Source of the DNA: Plantago elongata
Taxonomy: Eukaryota > Streptophyta > Magnoliopsida > Lamiales > Plantaginaceae
Assembly: GCA_036897095.1 (NCBI GenBank)
Contig: JAYMSP010000438.1
Span: 1 to 51,760 of the forward strand
Length of the DNA: 51,760 nucleotides
Direction of reading: 5' to 3'
The position numbers and the translations under genes were made by a program. Below, in pieces: positions 1-10,490 of this stretch; position 1 is the stretch's first letter; the number at the start of each line of letters is the position of its first letter. The notes beneath the pieces are model-generated. The model saw only the letters and a list, made by a program, of their open reading frames with translations. It did not search any database and was not told where the DNA came from.

Positions 1-388
1 AAAAATCCGGAGGTGGAAAATGGCATTTTGTGTTTTTTTAAAACCCCCCCCCCCCAAATTAAATTTTGACGAAATCGAACATAAATTTTAAAAAATAATA
101 AAATATAAAATAAAATTATAAATTATCAATGTAATTAATTAAAATAATATAAATTGTGAATAAAATATAATATATACTATATAAAGTATGAGATATATTT
201 TCTATTTAAAAAGCCAGAACTTCCAAATCAATACAACCCAAAATAAAAATTGGTACTTTTAAATTGGAACGGAATAAATATATTTGAAATATTTATAGAC
301 ATAGAAATATTATAAAATAATGTTGTGAATTTATATTTATAGTGTACAAAACTCAACTATATAATGTACAAGTATTACGACAAAATAA

Positions 389-712
389 ATGAACGAATTT
401 TTTTTTTTGAATAAAGCTACTTCTAAAACGTGTTTATATGCGGGGCAATTCAAAACTATTGTTGTCACGACCATCATCATTAACATATTTATGCCATATT
501 GGATGCGTCTTGAAAATTTCCTTGCATTTCCTCGATTGGGATCCCTTCGTTTCTGGAAAACACCTAAGGATGAAGAAGAACATGCTGAACACGAAGAATG
601 CAAAGAATATGAAGAGCCCGAACCCAAACACACACATCATCTTCATGAAGATTTCCGCGATGAAGAAGGTGAAAAGCATGTTAACGAACACGTTGATAAT
701 TTGGTCGGCTGA
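389..712 (+). CDS. Uncertain small ORF with an acidic/His-rich tail
   Basis: A single 107-codon open frame. The N-terminal half has a short hydrophobic stretch (around VVTTIIINIF), and the C-terminal half is rich in Glu, Asp and His. I do not recognise a family. Three other frames are open over the same bases, so openness alone is weak evidence. GC content is higher between about 500 and 720 than in the flanks, which would fit a real or relic coding exon. It could be the last exon of a gene lying to the left, a gene fragment, or chance. Confidence 0.2.
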   Translation: MNEFFFLNKATSKTCLYAGQFKTIVVTTIIINIFMPYWMRLENFLAFPRLGSLRFWKTPKDEEEHAEHEECKEYEEPEPKHTHHLHEDFRDEEGEKHVNEHVDNLVG

Positions 713-1180
713 TCAGACCTGAAGGGGAAAGTGATTTAGTGAATTACTGAGCGAATGATTTATATTTGATTAGGATAATTAGATCAAAAAATATTCTTGT
801 ATGTTAGAGTGATATGTTGATGAAGTGATAACTCAGGGTATAGTATGAGTATGGATAATGAAGTAAATCATAAAATAGCAAGTCCGAAGATAACTTAATA
901 GAACCGATATATATATTATGACAAAAATTATTAATTATATTAATCAATATGTTTATATTTTATATTGATTTTTTTTCATATTACAAAAAAATAAATTTTA
1001 TAATAGCGTATACATTTTGAATAATATAAATTTTCTTTAAATATATATCTTCTCTAGATAAGCTATTTAGAAACAGACCATCTCTATACGACTTTGTGAA
1101 GAAATATGTGGAATGGATAAAATTGTATCGGGTTGGTGAGTTTAATGAAAAATTATGAAATTTTGTGATATTTATTATAT

Positions 1181-1255
1181 ACTCCTTCCGTCCACCAAAC
1201 TTCATATATTTGTCATTTTTAGCCGTTCCACCAAACTTTATATATTATTAAAAAA
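1181..1255. repeat. MITE-like end with CTCC-TCCGTCC signature and internal repeat
   Basis: The sequence starts ACTCCTTCCGTCCACCAAAC and contains two imperfect copies of a CCACCAAACTT-ATATATT unit. A related start recurs at about 49608 (CTCCCTCCGTCCC, also followed by a doubled internal unit) and in weaker form at about 15706. CTCC-TCCGT is a terminal signature known from Stowaway-type elements. The opposite end cannot be defined here. Confidence 0.4.
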
Positions 1256-2213
1256 GGAAGTTACTCTATTACTAACATATAATAAATAATTTCAATTTTA
1301 CACAAAAATTATACACTTTATATTAAAAAGTATACTTTTTCCCACTTTTTTTATTTTTTATCATTACTTTAACTTTTAGTATAAATTTAATATATAAAAT
1401 TTGATAAGATGAAGTACATATGATTTGTAATACATAACTGATAAGATTGCAATGGCAGACTAATTAATCTTTATGTTAAAATAAGTATCTTGAGAGTTGA
1501 TCAGTAGATTATTTAGATACGAATTTATATTTCGAATAATTCATTTTAACATCAATATTTTATCATATTAAAAAAAAACAATGTTAACTATATAGAGATT
1601 TTAAATAATTACATTATAAGTTACTATTTCATAGGGAATTGTAGTTTAATCTGTACAAATAGTGAAGAATTAATAAATATAGACTAAATAATATTTGAAT
1701 TGTTAAAATTAGTATTTGGTATATAATTAAAAAAACTGTTGAGAAACCGGTGTATTGTGTTGATTGATGATTTAACTTGAATTGTGATTCAACAAATAAT
1801 TGTTCAATTCAAAATGGTATAACAAACACTAATGATAAATTCGCAATCAAAAATTGTAACTGAATCGCAATTCAAAGTCAGATATAAGTCAACTAATCCC
1901 AAAAACACAAGTCGTTGATAAGTAACAAGTTAACTAAAATGATCCACAAGTTGCACTCACGATCCTCTATTGCACTTTAGCGTGACATTCTATGGCACCG
2001 TTAGATATATTGCCAAGCATTGTGCAGTGAAGATAACATTTACTTCCCCTAACATTGAGGTATCAATTGACCATTAACAACACTAGCATACGTTTGTAAA
2101 ATTCCAAAAAACTACTGGTAACATAAAGGTAAATACTGTATATTTTAAGGGTTTCTCAAGATTGTAAAGAGTGAAGACTGAAGAGTGACAAACTCATGGC
2201 ATAGTCAGTCTTA

Positions 2214-3100
2214 GGCTTGTCAATGGGTTCAAACCGGTCCAATCCAAACCATTATATAATATTCGGGCTTAAAATCCGCAACCGACCCATACAATTTAAA
2301 ACGGGAACCGAAACCGTTGTACTTTAATAAAACCGGAACAGCAATACTCTAAAACCATCTGGAAGACTGGAACAGTTTCTTTTCTTCTAACGTTACTTAA
2401 TCTCCTTCTCGCTTTTTCTTTCTTCTTCTCTCTTCTCTTCTTTTCTTATGTTCTTTCTTCTTTTTCTCTCTTTTCTTCTTCTTGCCTTTCTTCTATTACT
2501 TCCTCTTCTCTCTTTTCTTCTTCTCGCTTTTTCTAATTTTGTTACCTGTTCTTCTCGTTTTTCTTTTGTTCTTTCTTCTTCTCTCTTTTCTCCTGTTCTT
2601 TCTTCTTCTTCTTCTCTCTTTTTTTCTGTTTCTTCTTTGCGAAACAGATTAATTGGCGATATTTAGAGACTTATTCGGATTCATCTTTCTACTCCAATCT
2701 AGTCAGCTTTACGGGTAAGTCTCCTGTCTAATCGTCTAAATCTGAGATGGGTTGCTCGGGATTCTTCTAGACGATTTCATATTTGGGGATGCGTATTTGT
2801 GCTTTTGTAAAGCTCACTTAGATGCTTTTTGAATTTGGGGATGAGATCGATGATGATGATGAAAATTTGGTGAATTTGGGGATGAAATCAATGATGAAGA
2901 TTTGGTGAATTTGAGGATGAATTTGAGGATGAGATTGGTGATTTCTTTTTTGGTTAAACCAAATCAGGTCCGGCTTGGTTAGTGCGGTTTCTGACCGGTT
3001 GTAGTATCTACAACCGAAACCAGACCGGTCAGCTAGCTACCTTGTGGTTTGGGTTGGATTTTGTACGGGTTGGTGCGGTTTGAATCCATTGACAGGACTT
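2214..3100. mobile_element. hAT-like non-autonomous DNA transposon (887 bp) with 8-bp TSD
   Basis: The element is flanked by an identical 8-bp direct repeat CAGTCTTA at 2206-2213 and 3101-3108. Its ends are inverted: GGCTTGTCAATGGGTTCAAA at the left, and the reverse complement of the right end reads AAGTCCTGTCAATGGATTC. Similarity continues inward through AAACCGG- and CCAAACCA-type motifs. An 8-bp TSD with short TIRs is characteristic of the hAT superfamily. No transposase is encoded. The interior has a 250-bp CT-rich tract (about 2395-2640), a stretch resembling a plant 5' UTR with a donor-like GGGTAAGT at about 2714, and degenerate GATGA/GGTGAATTTG repeats (2820-2945). The interior may be a captured host leader and intron; that is inference. 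Confidence 0.8.
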
Positions 3101-3108
3101 CAGTCTTA

Positions 3109-3919
3109 TTATGCTATACAGCAGGTTTCAAATCCTCTAAAAAGCTTCACAAATCAATGGTCCCAGACATTGCCAATCCGCTTTTAACAGAACATAACAT
3201 CGACAAATAGGATCAATATCTGGGGATATATGGGGAGTATATCCAGGAAAGATGCAAGCTAACAGAAGTAAAAGAAATCAAGAAACTGATCCTGATCAGA
3301 TACACGACAAAATCAACAACTGTGGCAAGAATCCACTTCAGAGAATTCGTACGTATACATAAAGAGTAATATGTGAAAACAGATACATTCAGAGCTTAAA
3401 AACAAGTTAAGTTAGCCAAGCACCAAACTGTCGCCGAGAGTATTTTGGTATCTTGACTCCCAATTCCATCTCCATGTGCACGAGCGCTGTTGGAAGGAAA
3501 AGGATATAGTTTAAGGAGAATAATCAAATGATCGCTGCCAAGAATATTAGATGCTGAAAAGGTTAATGTTTCAATATACCTGCACCTAACATGGAACACG
3601 AGTTCAAGGCTCTGATATTTCCTTTTCTGTGTTGACCTCTGATTTTCATCATCATCCTCGTCGTTACAAGCAGTGAAGTGCAGAGTTCTAGGGAACTCAT
3701 TGATCTCTGACACTGCCAAAAAGCTCCCACGTATTGGAAGCGCTGTTCAACTGAGACTTGCTGAATCATAAGTATACAATCTGAAGATGGAACCACCCAG
3801 CGTACCTCAGTTGATAATGCCTGCACCCTAGCTAGTTCGGCCAAATATGCTGCCCTAGCAGCACCCTCTAAACCAGGCCCGTTAATTTCTAGCCGGGGTG
3901 CAGGCATGGCCCAAGCCCC
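3109..3919 (-). other. 3' region of the R3H gene with an extended in-frame ORF
   Basis: Downstream of the R3H stop codon (3922-3920) the same frame stays open for about 119 codons to 3563. It begins GAWAMPAPRLEINGPG and contains an Ala/Leu-rich helix-like stretch. A second minus-strand frame is open at 3719-3396 and has a Glu/Asp-rich segment. A consensus donor (GAG followed by GTACGC) lies in the first frame near 3810. I read the region as 3' UTR, a readthrough extension, or coding sequence lost by a nonsense change. The family of the extension is not recognised. Confidence 0.45.
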
Positions 3920-6368
3920 TCAGCGGGGCCGGGCTAGTCCAAAACTTGCATCTGGTTGCTGCTGATGAGACTGAAACGAGATACAAGGGCAGTCAAACTA
4001 AGAGCTACCATGACAAAAAGTTCACTAAATACTAGGATGATACAAATTCCAAAGAGCCATATAATCGGTTGATGCCTACCTGAGGTGAAAAGACCTGGTG
4101 AACTGGGTCAAGTGGATTAAAATATGGCAGCCCAGATCGTTGAGGGTATGGAGCAGTATGTAAGTAAAGACCGGAGTTTGCACGTGCATTTACAGGTCCA
4201 GGACTGAATGGAGACATCATAGACTCTGTAGGACCATATCCAACACCAGCAGAAGCTGATGGAGGGGTCCAGGGCGCAGGCAGGTGTTGAGGATGAGTGT
4301 GAGGTTGATGCTCAGAAGAAATTGGGGGCCTCTGACCTGCTCCAAGCTGCGGAAATTCTGTGTTGTAATTTATGGTAGGTGCATACATAGGCTGTATGGT
4401 ATATGCACCACCACTAAAACCAAACCCCGGGTCAAACCTTTGCATGTATCTGGTAAAAACAAAATTGAAGGTCAGAATACTATAAAAGGTCTTAATCGGA
4501 AATTATTTTGCTCCACCAACCAGATATTATTAGCAGGGAGTAGAAGAAAAAAAATGGAAAATAGGAGAGAAGGGGAGCAAATCTTGATATATACCTATCA
4601 TAGTTCCTGTCGTAGTCCGGATCTTTACGATCAATTTCGCGATCACGAAAAATAGCCACCCTACTATTTGTCTTTGATCGACCAATTGGTTCCTTTTCAG
4701 TTATAGTTCTAGTTAATCTACCACTACCCATAGAAGAGTCTGACAAACTCCTAGCAATATTCACATCAGACCCACTTACAGAAAAGTTCCTCACTTCTGG
4801 CTTAGCTATTCCTGGTGTATTATGCTGGTAACTATCCTGGACCCGGGGTTCACTTACTGGTTTTCCGCTAGAACTCCCACTAGAACTGTTTGAACTGAAT
4901 ATTCTTGCTCGGGCCCGGTTATATTCCTCTTTCCTTTCCTCCACGCTTTTAGCGCTGTTCGATTTTGCAGAAGCATTTGAATTATTTGAATTATGAGAAC
5001 CCTTTTCTGGCCTCCTCTTGATTGCAACTTTAACAGAGCCACTCTCTTCAGAAGGTAAACTTACAGGAATTTCTGCAAGGCGAACCAAAGGAAGCCGGAT
5101 ATTAGAAGTTTTGCGCACAATGATTCTGGAACCAGATCCATCAGGTAAATTATTATCCATGAGAACCATGGACTGCAGCGAGTAGTGTTGTGCAACACGA
5201 TGTGCGGCCAACCGCAAGTATGAAGTGGGCAGCTGGTTGAACTCCATCTGCTCTCTAGATGAATCACGAATGAACTTTTCAACATCTTGCTCCATTCGAA
5301 GAACTGTCAGAAACACTCAATTATTACTTTTGAGCATAAAAGAAATGCAGTTTCCAATAAACACCACTTATAGTACAAAGACACAGCACTAATCGCTATT
5401 AGATAAACAAAACAAGCAACCTATACTATAGAGACATCATACTTAAGAATATTAGTACATGGGCAGCTTGTTTAACAAAACAATGGGGATTCTGTTTATC
5501 CACACACTAAAGGTTAAAACAAGTTGAAATTAGTTAGAAATAGATGAATAACTAACAATATAATTTAATTAGTCCAGAAATCTCAACTAGCACAGCATAC
5601 AGATGTTAGCATCCCTCCTCCTCTATTGGTTAATTTCATTTCATGTCTATATTATGTAAAACATCAGGTATAGCTTTCCAAAATTATTCTCTGGGAGAAT
5701 CACATTTAGACAAAATACACTAATCTATATTTATTATCATCGACTAGGAAAAATCTACAGCAGCCTATCAGTATTTGTTCAATTTCCATGTTCATGAGTA
5801 GCTTGAATTGATCACTATCTACCGCTAGTAAGAACTGCCCGATGTTACATCAGTGAAACCATTTAGTATATCTCTGACTCAATTCAACACAGACAATATG
5901 CATCAGTGCACAAAACGTTAATAGAACTACTGCTACTGCTACTGTACCACGTATTCAAACCATTTAAAGGAGCTGGAGATAGAATCTACCGAGTACCAAA
6001 CCAAACCAATAGCCATTAGAGAGATGATAACAAGCATGAACAAGTAACACACAGCTACAATTCAGTAAAAAAAACCAAAAGCAAAATCACCACTAACCAG
6101 ACAATCGCTCCCTCGGATTCTGTATAGCTTCCCTAAGAAATTGATCCACGGTGTTAATCAAAGCCTCTGACATACCGAAACCTGACGCCGAATTCCCAAC
6201 GGCATCGGAATCGTTGACAGTGTCAGCTTGATTGCTATCAACATTGCTGGTAGACTCCTTCCTCGACGACAGCATGAGACGACGCATGCTGGCATCCACG
6301 TCAGCAACCTCCCACGAATCCGGCCCGTCCTCAACCGGACCTAGCGAAGCTGCAGTAGAGCTCTCCAT
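3920..6368 (-). CDS. R3H and SUZ domain nucleic-acid-binding protein (466 aa)
   Basis: Four exons on the minus strand, 6368-6098, 5303-4595, 4449-4080 and 3970-3920, all with GT-AG introns in phase. The start is the ATG of the first exon, which encodes an acidic N-terminus. The R3H domain lies at about residues 95-160 and has the signature R121-x3-H125 in YLRLAAHRVAQHY. It is followed by a SUZ-type motif (SVEERKEEYNRARARIF, about 211-227) and a long low-complexity Ser-, Pro- and Gly-rich tail. R3H and SUZ modules bind single-stranded nucleic acid or RNA, so a cytoplasmic RNA-related role is likely but not shown here. The last exon is only 17 codons and ends ARPR-stop; the frame stays open beyond that stop (see findings). 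Two G-boxes lie upstream. Confidence 0.9.
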
Positions 6369-6664
6369 GGGTAGAATTGGCGGATTGTGATGGTAATATG
6401 GTTGGGAATTTGGTTAAGGAGCTCGATCTCAGAACAGTAGATCACCAAATCCAGCTGGAATTCCGGGTAACGTGTTCATCGGAGTTGGGTTTGAGGAAAG
6501 CATCGGTGGATTTGCGTGGATTGGAGGATGAATCTAGAGATTGGAGACGAATCGGTTTAGGGTTTGGGAGAGAGCAAATCAGGTAGATAGGGTTTGACGA
6601 TTGTTCTTATTCGGTTCGTCTTCTTCTGCCTTTTGCAGTTCGGTGGCTCGGGTGCTGTACCTAT

Positions 6665-6681
6665 CACGTGCACGACACGTG
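6665..6681. promoter_or_regulatory. Paired G-boxes (CACGTG x2) upstream of the R3H gene
   Basis: CACGTG occurs at 6665-6670 and again at 6676-6681, so the starts are 11 bp (about one helical turn) apart. They lie about 300 bp upstream of the R3H start codon. CACGTG is the core bound by plant bZIP and bHLH factors. Paired G-boxes are typical of ABA- or light-responsive promoters, but that response is inferred. Confidence 0.6.
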
Positions 6682-6699
6682 AGGTTGTATACGAAAACG

Positions 6700-7717
6700 A
6701 TTTACAATTTAGAATTTACTGCTGGATAAATTGGTGTTTGGAGAAGAATAATTCTATTTTATGTACCAAATAAATTAGTATCTTGTATTTAAAATAATTA
6801 AATTGATCAAAATTAAATTGATCAGTGTAATAATTATTTTTGAGTAATTCTTTTAGAATAGTAGATCATATTGTCCAGAATGTCTACAACATTCGAGCAT
6901 CATTGTAAATTTGTTACTCCAAAATAACGTTTAGACAGAACAAAAAATCAATGATATAAAAATATGTATCGTCGAAATGCATAATAGATTTTAACTCGCG
7001 TTTAATAATTAGAGTAATAAGCAATGAAAAATTATAAAATTAAAAAAATCACAGCTTAATATAAATTTTAATTGATTACATTTTTAAAGAGAGTTGAATC
7101 TTAAAAATAGTAAATTGAGTGAAAAAAAATCTGAAACAAATTTGCAAAACTCCCTGGAAATTTCAATGGAACAGGACCATTCCTCATCAATCCGACACAG
7201 CAAAATTGCTTCACTTTCACAATCTTTTTAACATCAGCATTCAATCAAATCTTCTGCATAAAATCTGTTGATACTTCTTATATCTCCTAACTAATTTTCA
7301 CTTCGCTTTCATCATCTATTGAGGAACATACGTTGCCGATAAAACTCGACATGGACGATGGTTAATCGAAGCAGATGAAATGTAAGCAGTGAAAGCAAAG
7401 GGTGAATAGACCAGTCAAATAACGGGTTTTTGACCAAAGGCGTACCGGTCCACAAGGAATATACTTGGATAAACTTATCACAATTGAAATTCAAGATCAG
7501 ACATGGAGGAAATCTGAAACTATACAAAAGTAACACCTACAAGTCTACAACCTTATGTTTTAGATTTCATCCAAAATGGTGAGGTACACCAGCTCTAGGT
7601 ATACCAAAACAAAACAATTGCGAGATTTGAGCTAAGTTGCTTCTGAAACTCCTGGCGGCGCATCGTCATGGTATATCACAATATGTTTTCAGCGGATTGA
7701 AACTTTTATTGAAGGCT
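6700..7717. other. Intergenic region, nothing recognised
   Basis: AT-rich sequence between the R3H promoter and the 3' end of the FRS pseudogene. No exon-like frame with splice signals, no RNA gene and no clear repeat were found. Confidence 0.5.
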
Positions 7718-10490
7718 TCAAGACTCCGCATGTGGCTTTTGCATTTGTACCTGTTACAGATTAAGAAAACAAATAACTGATCAAATAAAATTCAAACCCC
7801 AGCCAGCAAAAAATTCAAGCATTGTAAAAAGTTACAAGATACTTGTAACAGACTCATCATGCTCATACTAGTACTCTGGCCTTTCTCTACATACTGATGC
7901 AAGCAACTGAGGCTTTGATGACCATTTTGCTTAAGTGACTACAATGAAACAGATGTAATTTATGTAGTTGTACTTCAAATGTATATAAATTTTATTTCCA
8001 TAAAGCCATTTAGGCAGACCATCCTGATAAAAAATAAAAGTTCCGGTTATTCGTGAAACATGCCAAGACTATATGTAGAATGGACAGTAATAGCACCTCA
8101 GAAAGTTGTGAGAATGACGGCCCTAATGGACATGAAGCTGGTTGAAGAATAGCAGTCGTGCTCTAGCCGCTATTGTGATCATTTGACGGCTTGAAATGGG
8201 AAAAAAGTAAAACATAAATTAGAAAGGAGTATATGGAAGGAATGCACCAACTGATCTTGGATTGCCACTATTGTCATTAATACCCTGCATAAACATTTAC
8301 TTGAGCATGACATAAAAGGAGCATATGAAACAAGTATAACAATTATTAAACTTACATGGCTATTATTCTCCAATGCAATAGCAGAAGGTGACTGATGTGA
8401 AGAACAGAAGAAGGATTCTTCCTTGCTTTCCTCTTTCTTGTAGCTTATTCTAAACCACTTTTTAGTCTCTTGCCAGATTTCACTGTTGTGGTGTTCTTCT
8501 TCTTCCACCCTCTTATTGTTATATCATCGGTCACAATTTCAGCTTCCTTGCCTCTGGATTCCATATCCTGAGATAGTTCAAGCACCGGTTGATCCACAAC
8601 TCCAGATGTTGGAGTTTGCTTCTTTGTAACTTTAGACACTAAATTTTTTCCAGGAACATAATGATGTATTGGAGTTGATTTTACAGGAGTCAATTGTTCC
8701 AACATCAAGTCTATTTTTTCAATCTCTTTACGAAAATTTTTCTTCGCAAACTCAAATGTCTCTTCACTCAAGGCAGCTCGTGTTGTACGTTGAGCATCTA
8801 GTCGACATAATTCCTTGTAACGTTCTCCAATTCGTATCTTTTCATTTTCCTCCACATCAGAAGAAGATAATGTTCAACTATCCCTTTTTTTGCCTTCTTA
8901 GTCCACCTCTTGAAAATATATTGCTCTGAAATTGTTAGAATATCATGCGAATGAAGAACTTTCAGGGCATGGGAACACAAAATACCAGCAAACTCAAATT
9001 TCCGGCAACTACATGAAACCTTAACATCTGGGAGATCTTAGGTGACAGTATGGTAGTGTTGATGATTCAGAAGCTTGACTATATATGTACGTTGCAATCC
9101 TGAGTCACTAACAATTTCTGACTTTGCATCAATTCCCTTGCTAAACTCCATCTGAAATAGGAGAAAAACTCCATATGTATAAATTCTACGAGCATGAATG
9201 AGAAGTTGGATGGGGAAGGGAAGCTTTGGTGTACTTTGACTTGTCCTAACATCTTCTTTCTTCTCTTCATAACGAACGATGATTGTCAATCAATCTGCCA
9301 AAATGCTGGAAGAATTGTGAGAGATTGAATGTATAGTTCACATATCTTTTCAGGGCACTATGCATGCTTTCACTTCTTTGAGTCATCGTAATGTCTGCAC
9401 AAATTTTTTGTCTTCCGTATACAAGAGCCCATTTTTCTTTCTTACTGAACAACCTCTCAAGCCACTCATTATCCTGAAGATCATACTTCAATAACATTTT
9501 TCTCCATGCCTCTAAGAAATCTTCTTCTTCATCATAATTATAGATGCAATAGCTGAGCTCTTTCACGAATTTCAGAAATTTAGAAAAGTCATCACGGAGG
9601 TGAATGGCTGCGTTTTGATAAATGTGCCAAATGCACAAGCGGTGGAAAACATGTTTCCACTTTTCAGAGTCATTCAAAGCCTTCTCCATTGCTGCGCCTT
9701 GATTCGTAAGAATGGTTGTAGGCATCTTTTTGCTCATAGCTTTCGCAAATGTCTCAAAAAGCCACAAAAATGAGGCAGATGTCTCATTATATAATAAAGC
9801 CGCATTGAAGATCGTGGTCTGCCTATGGTGATTAACACCCACAAACAACACAAATGGCCTCCCGTCATTATTTTTCTTATATGCTGTGGCAAAGCTCACA
9901 ACATCTCCGAAATATGTATAGTCAGCCATCATTTGTCCGTCCGCCAAAAAATATTGGTTATTTGATCATCTAAATCAAGTTGAACGGCAGAGAAATTTTT
10001 TGGGTCTTTTGTATGCTTCGATTGCAAATAAGAAAGTACTAATCCTGCATCCCCTCGCTTCATGTGCACGGTTCCTTTTGTACGCAGGTAGTTTCTTATA
10101 TCTTGTAGAATGAATCCAACATTTTATCGTCCTCCTACTTGCTAAGAAATGTAATCTAAACCAGCTTTTGGTGTTATGGCTTGGTTACTGTCAACTTTTC
10201 TATGACACCTTAATAGATCCACCGCACTAGGGCGAACCAATTCATGACCACTGTGGTTGGGATTAAACTCAACAACCTTATATTTTCCAGTGTAGCGAAA
10301 ATTAATCTTTATATAGGCACAACAATTGGTCGTTGTTTCGGGATTAAACTCAAGAACTTTATATTTTTCAGTTTAGCGAACATTAATCTTCATATAGGCA
10401 CAACAATTGGTCCTTGTTTCAGGATGAGGTGCTTTCGTATTTATATCCCGTTTATCAACTTTCCTTTCTCCTTGCCTTTCTCCTTGGCAT
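7718..10490 (-). pseudogene. FAR1-related sequence (FRS) pseudogene, MULE-transposase-derived
   Basis: The minus strand encodes the whole FRS/FAR1 architecture in broken frames. The N-terminal FAR1 zinc-cluster region is at about 10490-10230, with Cys residues and a NHSGHELV segment. The MULE transposase core runs from about 10130 to 9300 (GDVVSFATAY and VFHRLCIWHIYQNA segments). A SWIM zinc finger, CSCRKFEFAGILCSH, lies near 9020-8965. The C-terminal tail ends at about 8445, and possible last exons lie near 7940-7850 and 7750-7718. Disruptions are in-frame stops at 10372-10374, 10142-10144, 10124-10126, 9038-9040 and 8445-8447; a missing G near 9944; a duplicated TCGT at 9272-9279; and a frame change near 8870. 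The usual acidic residues are also changed: FDTTY reads FATAY and TDQ reads TNQ. FRS proteins are transposase-derived transcription factors; this copy cannot make one. Confidence 0.9.
10259..10420 (-). repeat. 81-bp tandem duplication inside the FAR1 domain
   Basis: Two adjacent copies, 10259-10339 and 10340-10420, share about 89% identity. The unit encodes 27 residues covering the NCCAY-IKIN to EFNP part of the FAR1 zinc-cluster domain. Because 81 is a multiple of three the duplication keeps the frame, but the upstream (10340-10420) copy contains a TAA. The divergence suggests that the duplication is old. Confidence 0.85.

Larger units (their letters stand above)
1..2205. other. AT-rich intergenic region without a convincing gene
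   Basis: The stretch is very AT-rich and dense in stop codons on both strands. It holds a C homopolymer at 44-55, one uncertain small ORF at 389-712 (listed separately) and a MITE-like end at about 1181. I see no splice-linked exon series, RNA gene or clear promoter. Confidence 0.6.

Noticed and set aside
2448..2666. Open frame of Leu/Phe/Ser repeats
   Set aside because: It is the product of the CT-rich low-complexity tract inside the hAT-like element.
6377..6586. 69-codon plus-strand ORF
   Set aside because: It overlaps the R3H 5' leader on the other strand and has no recognisable product.
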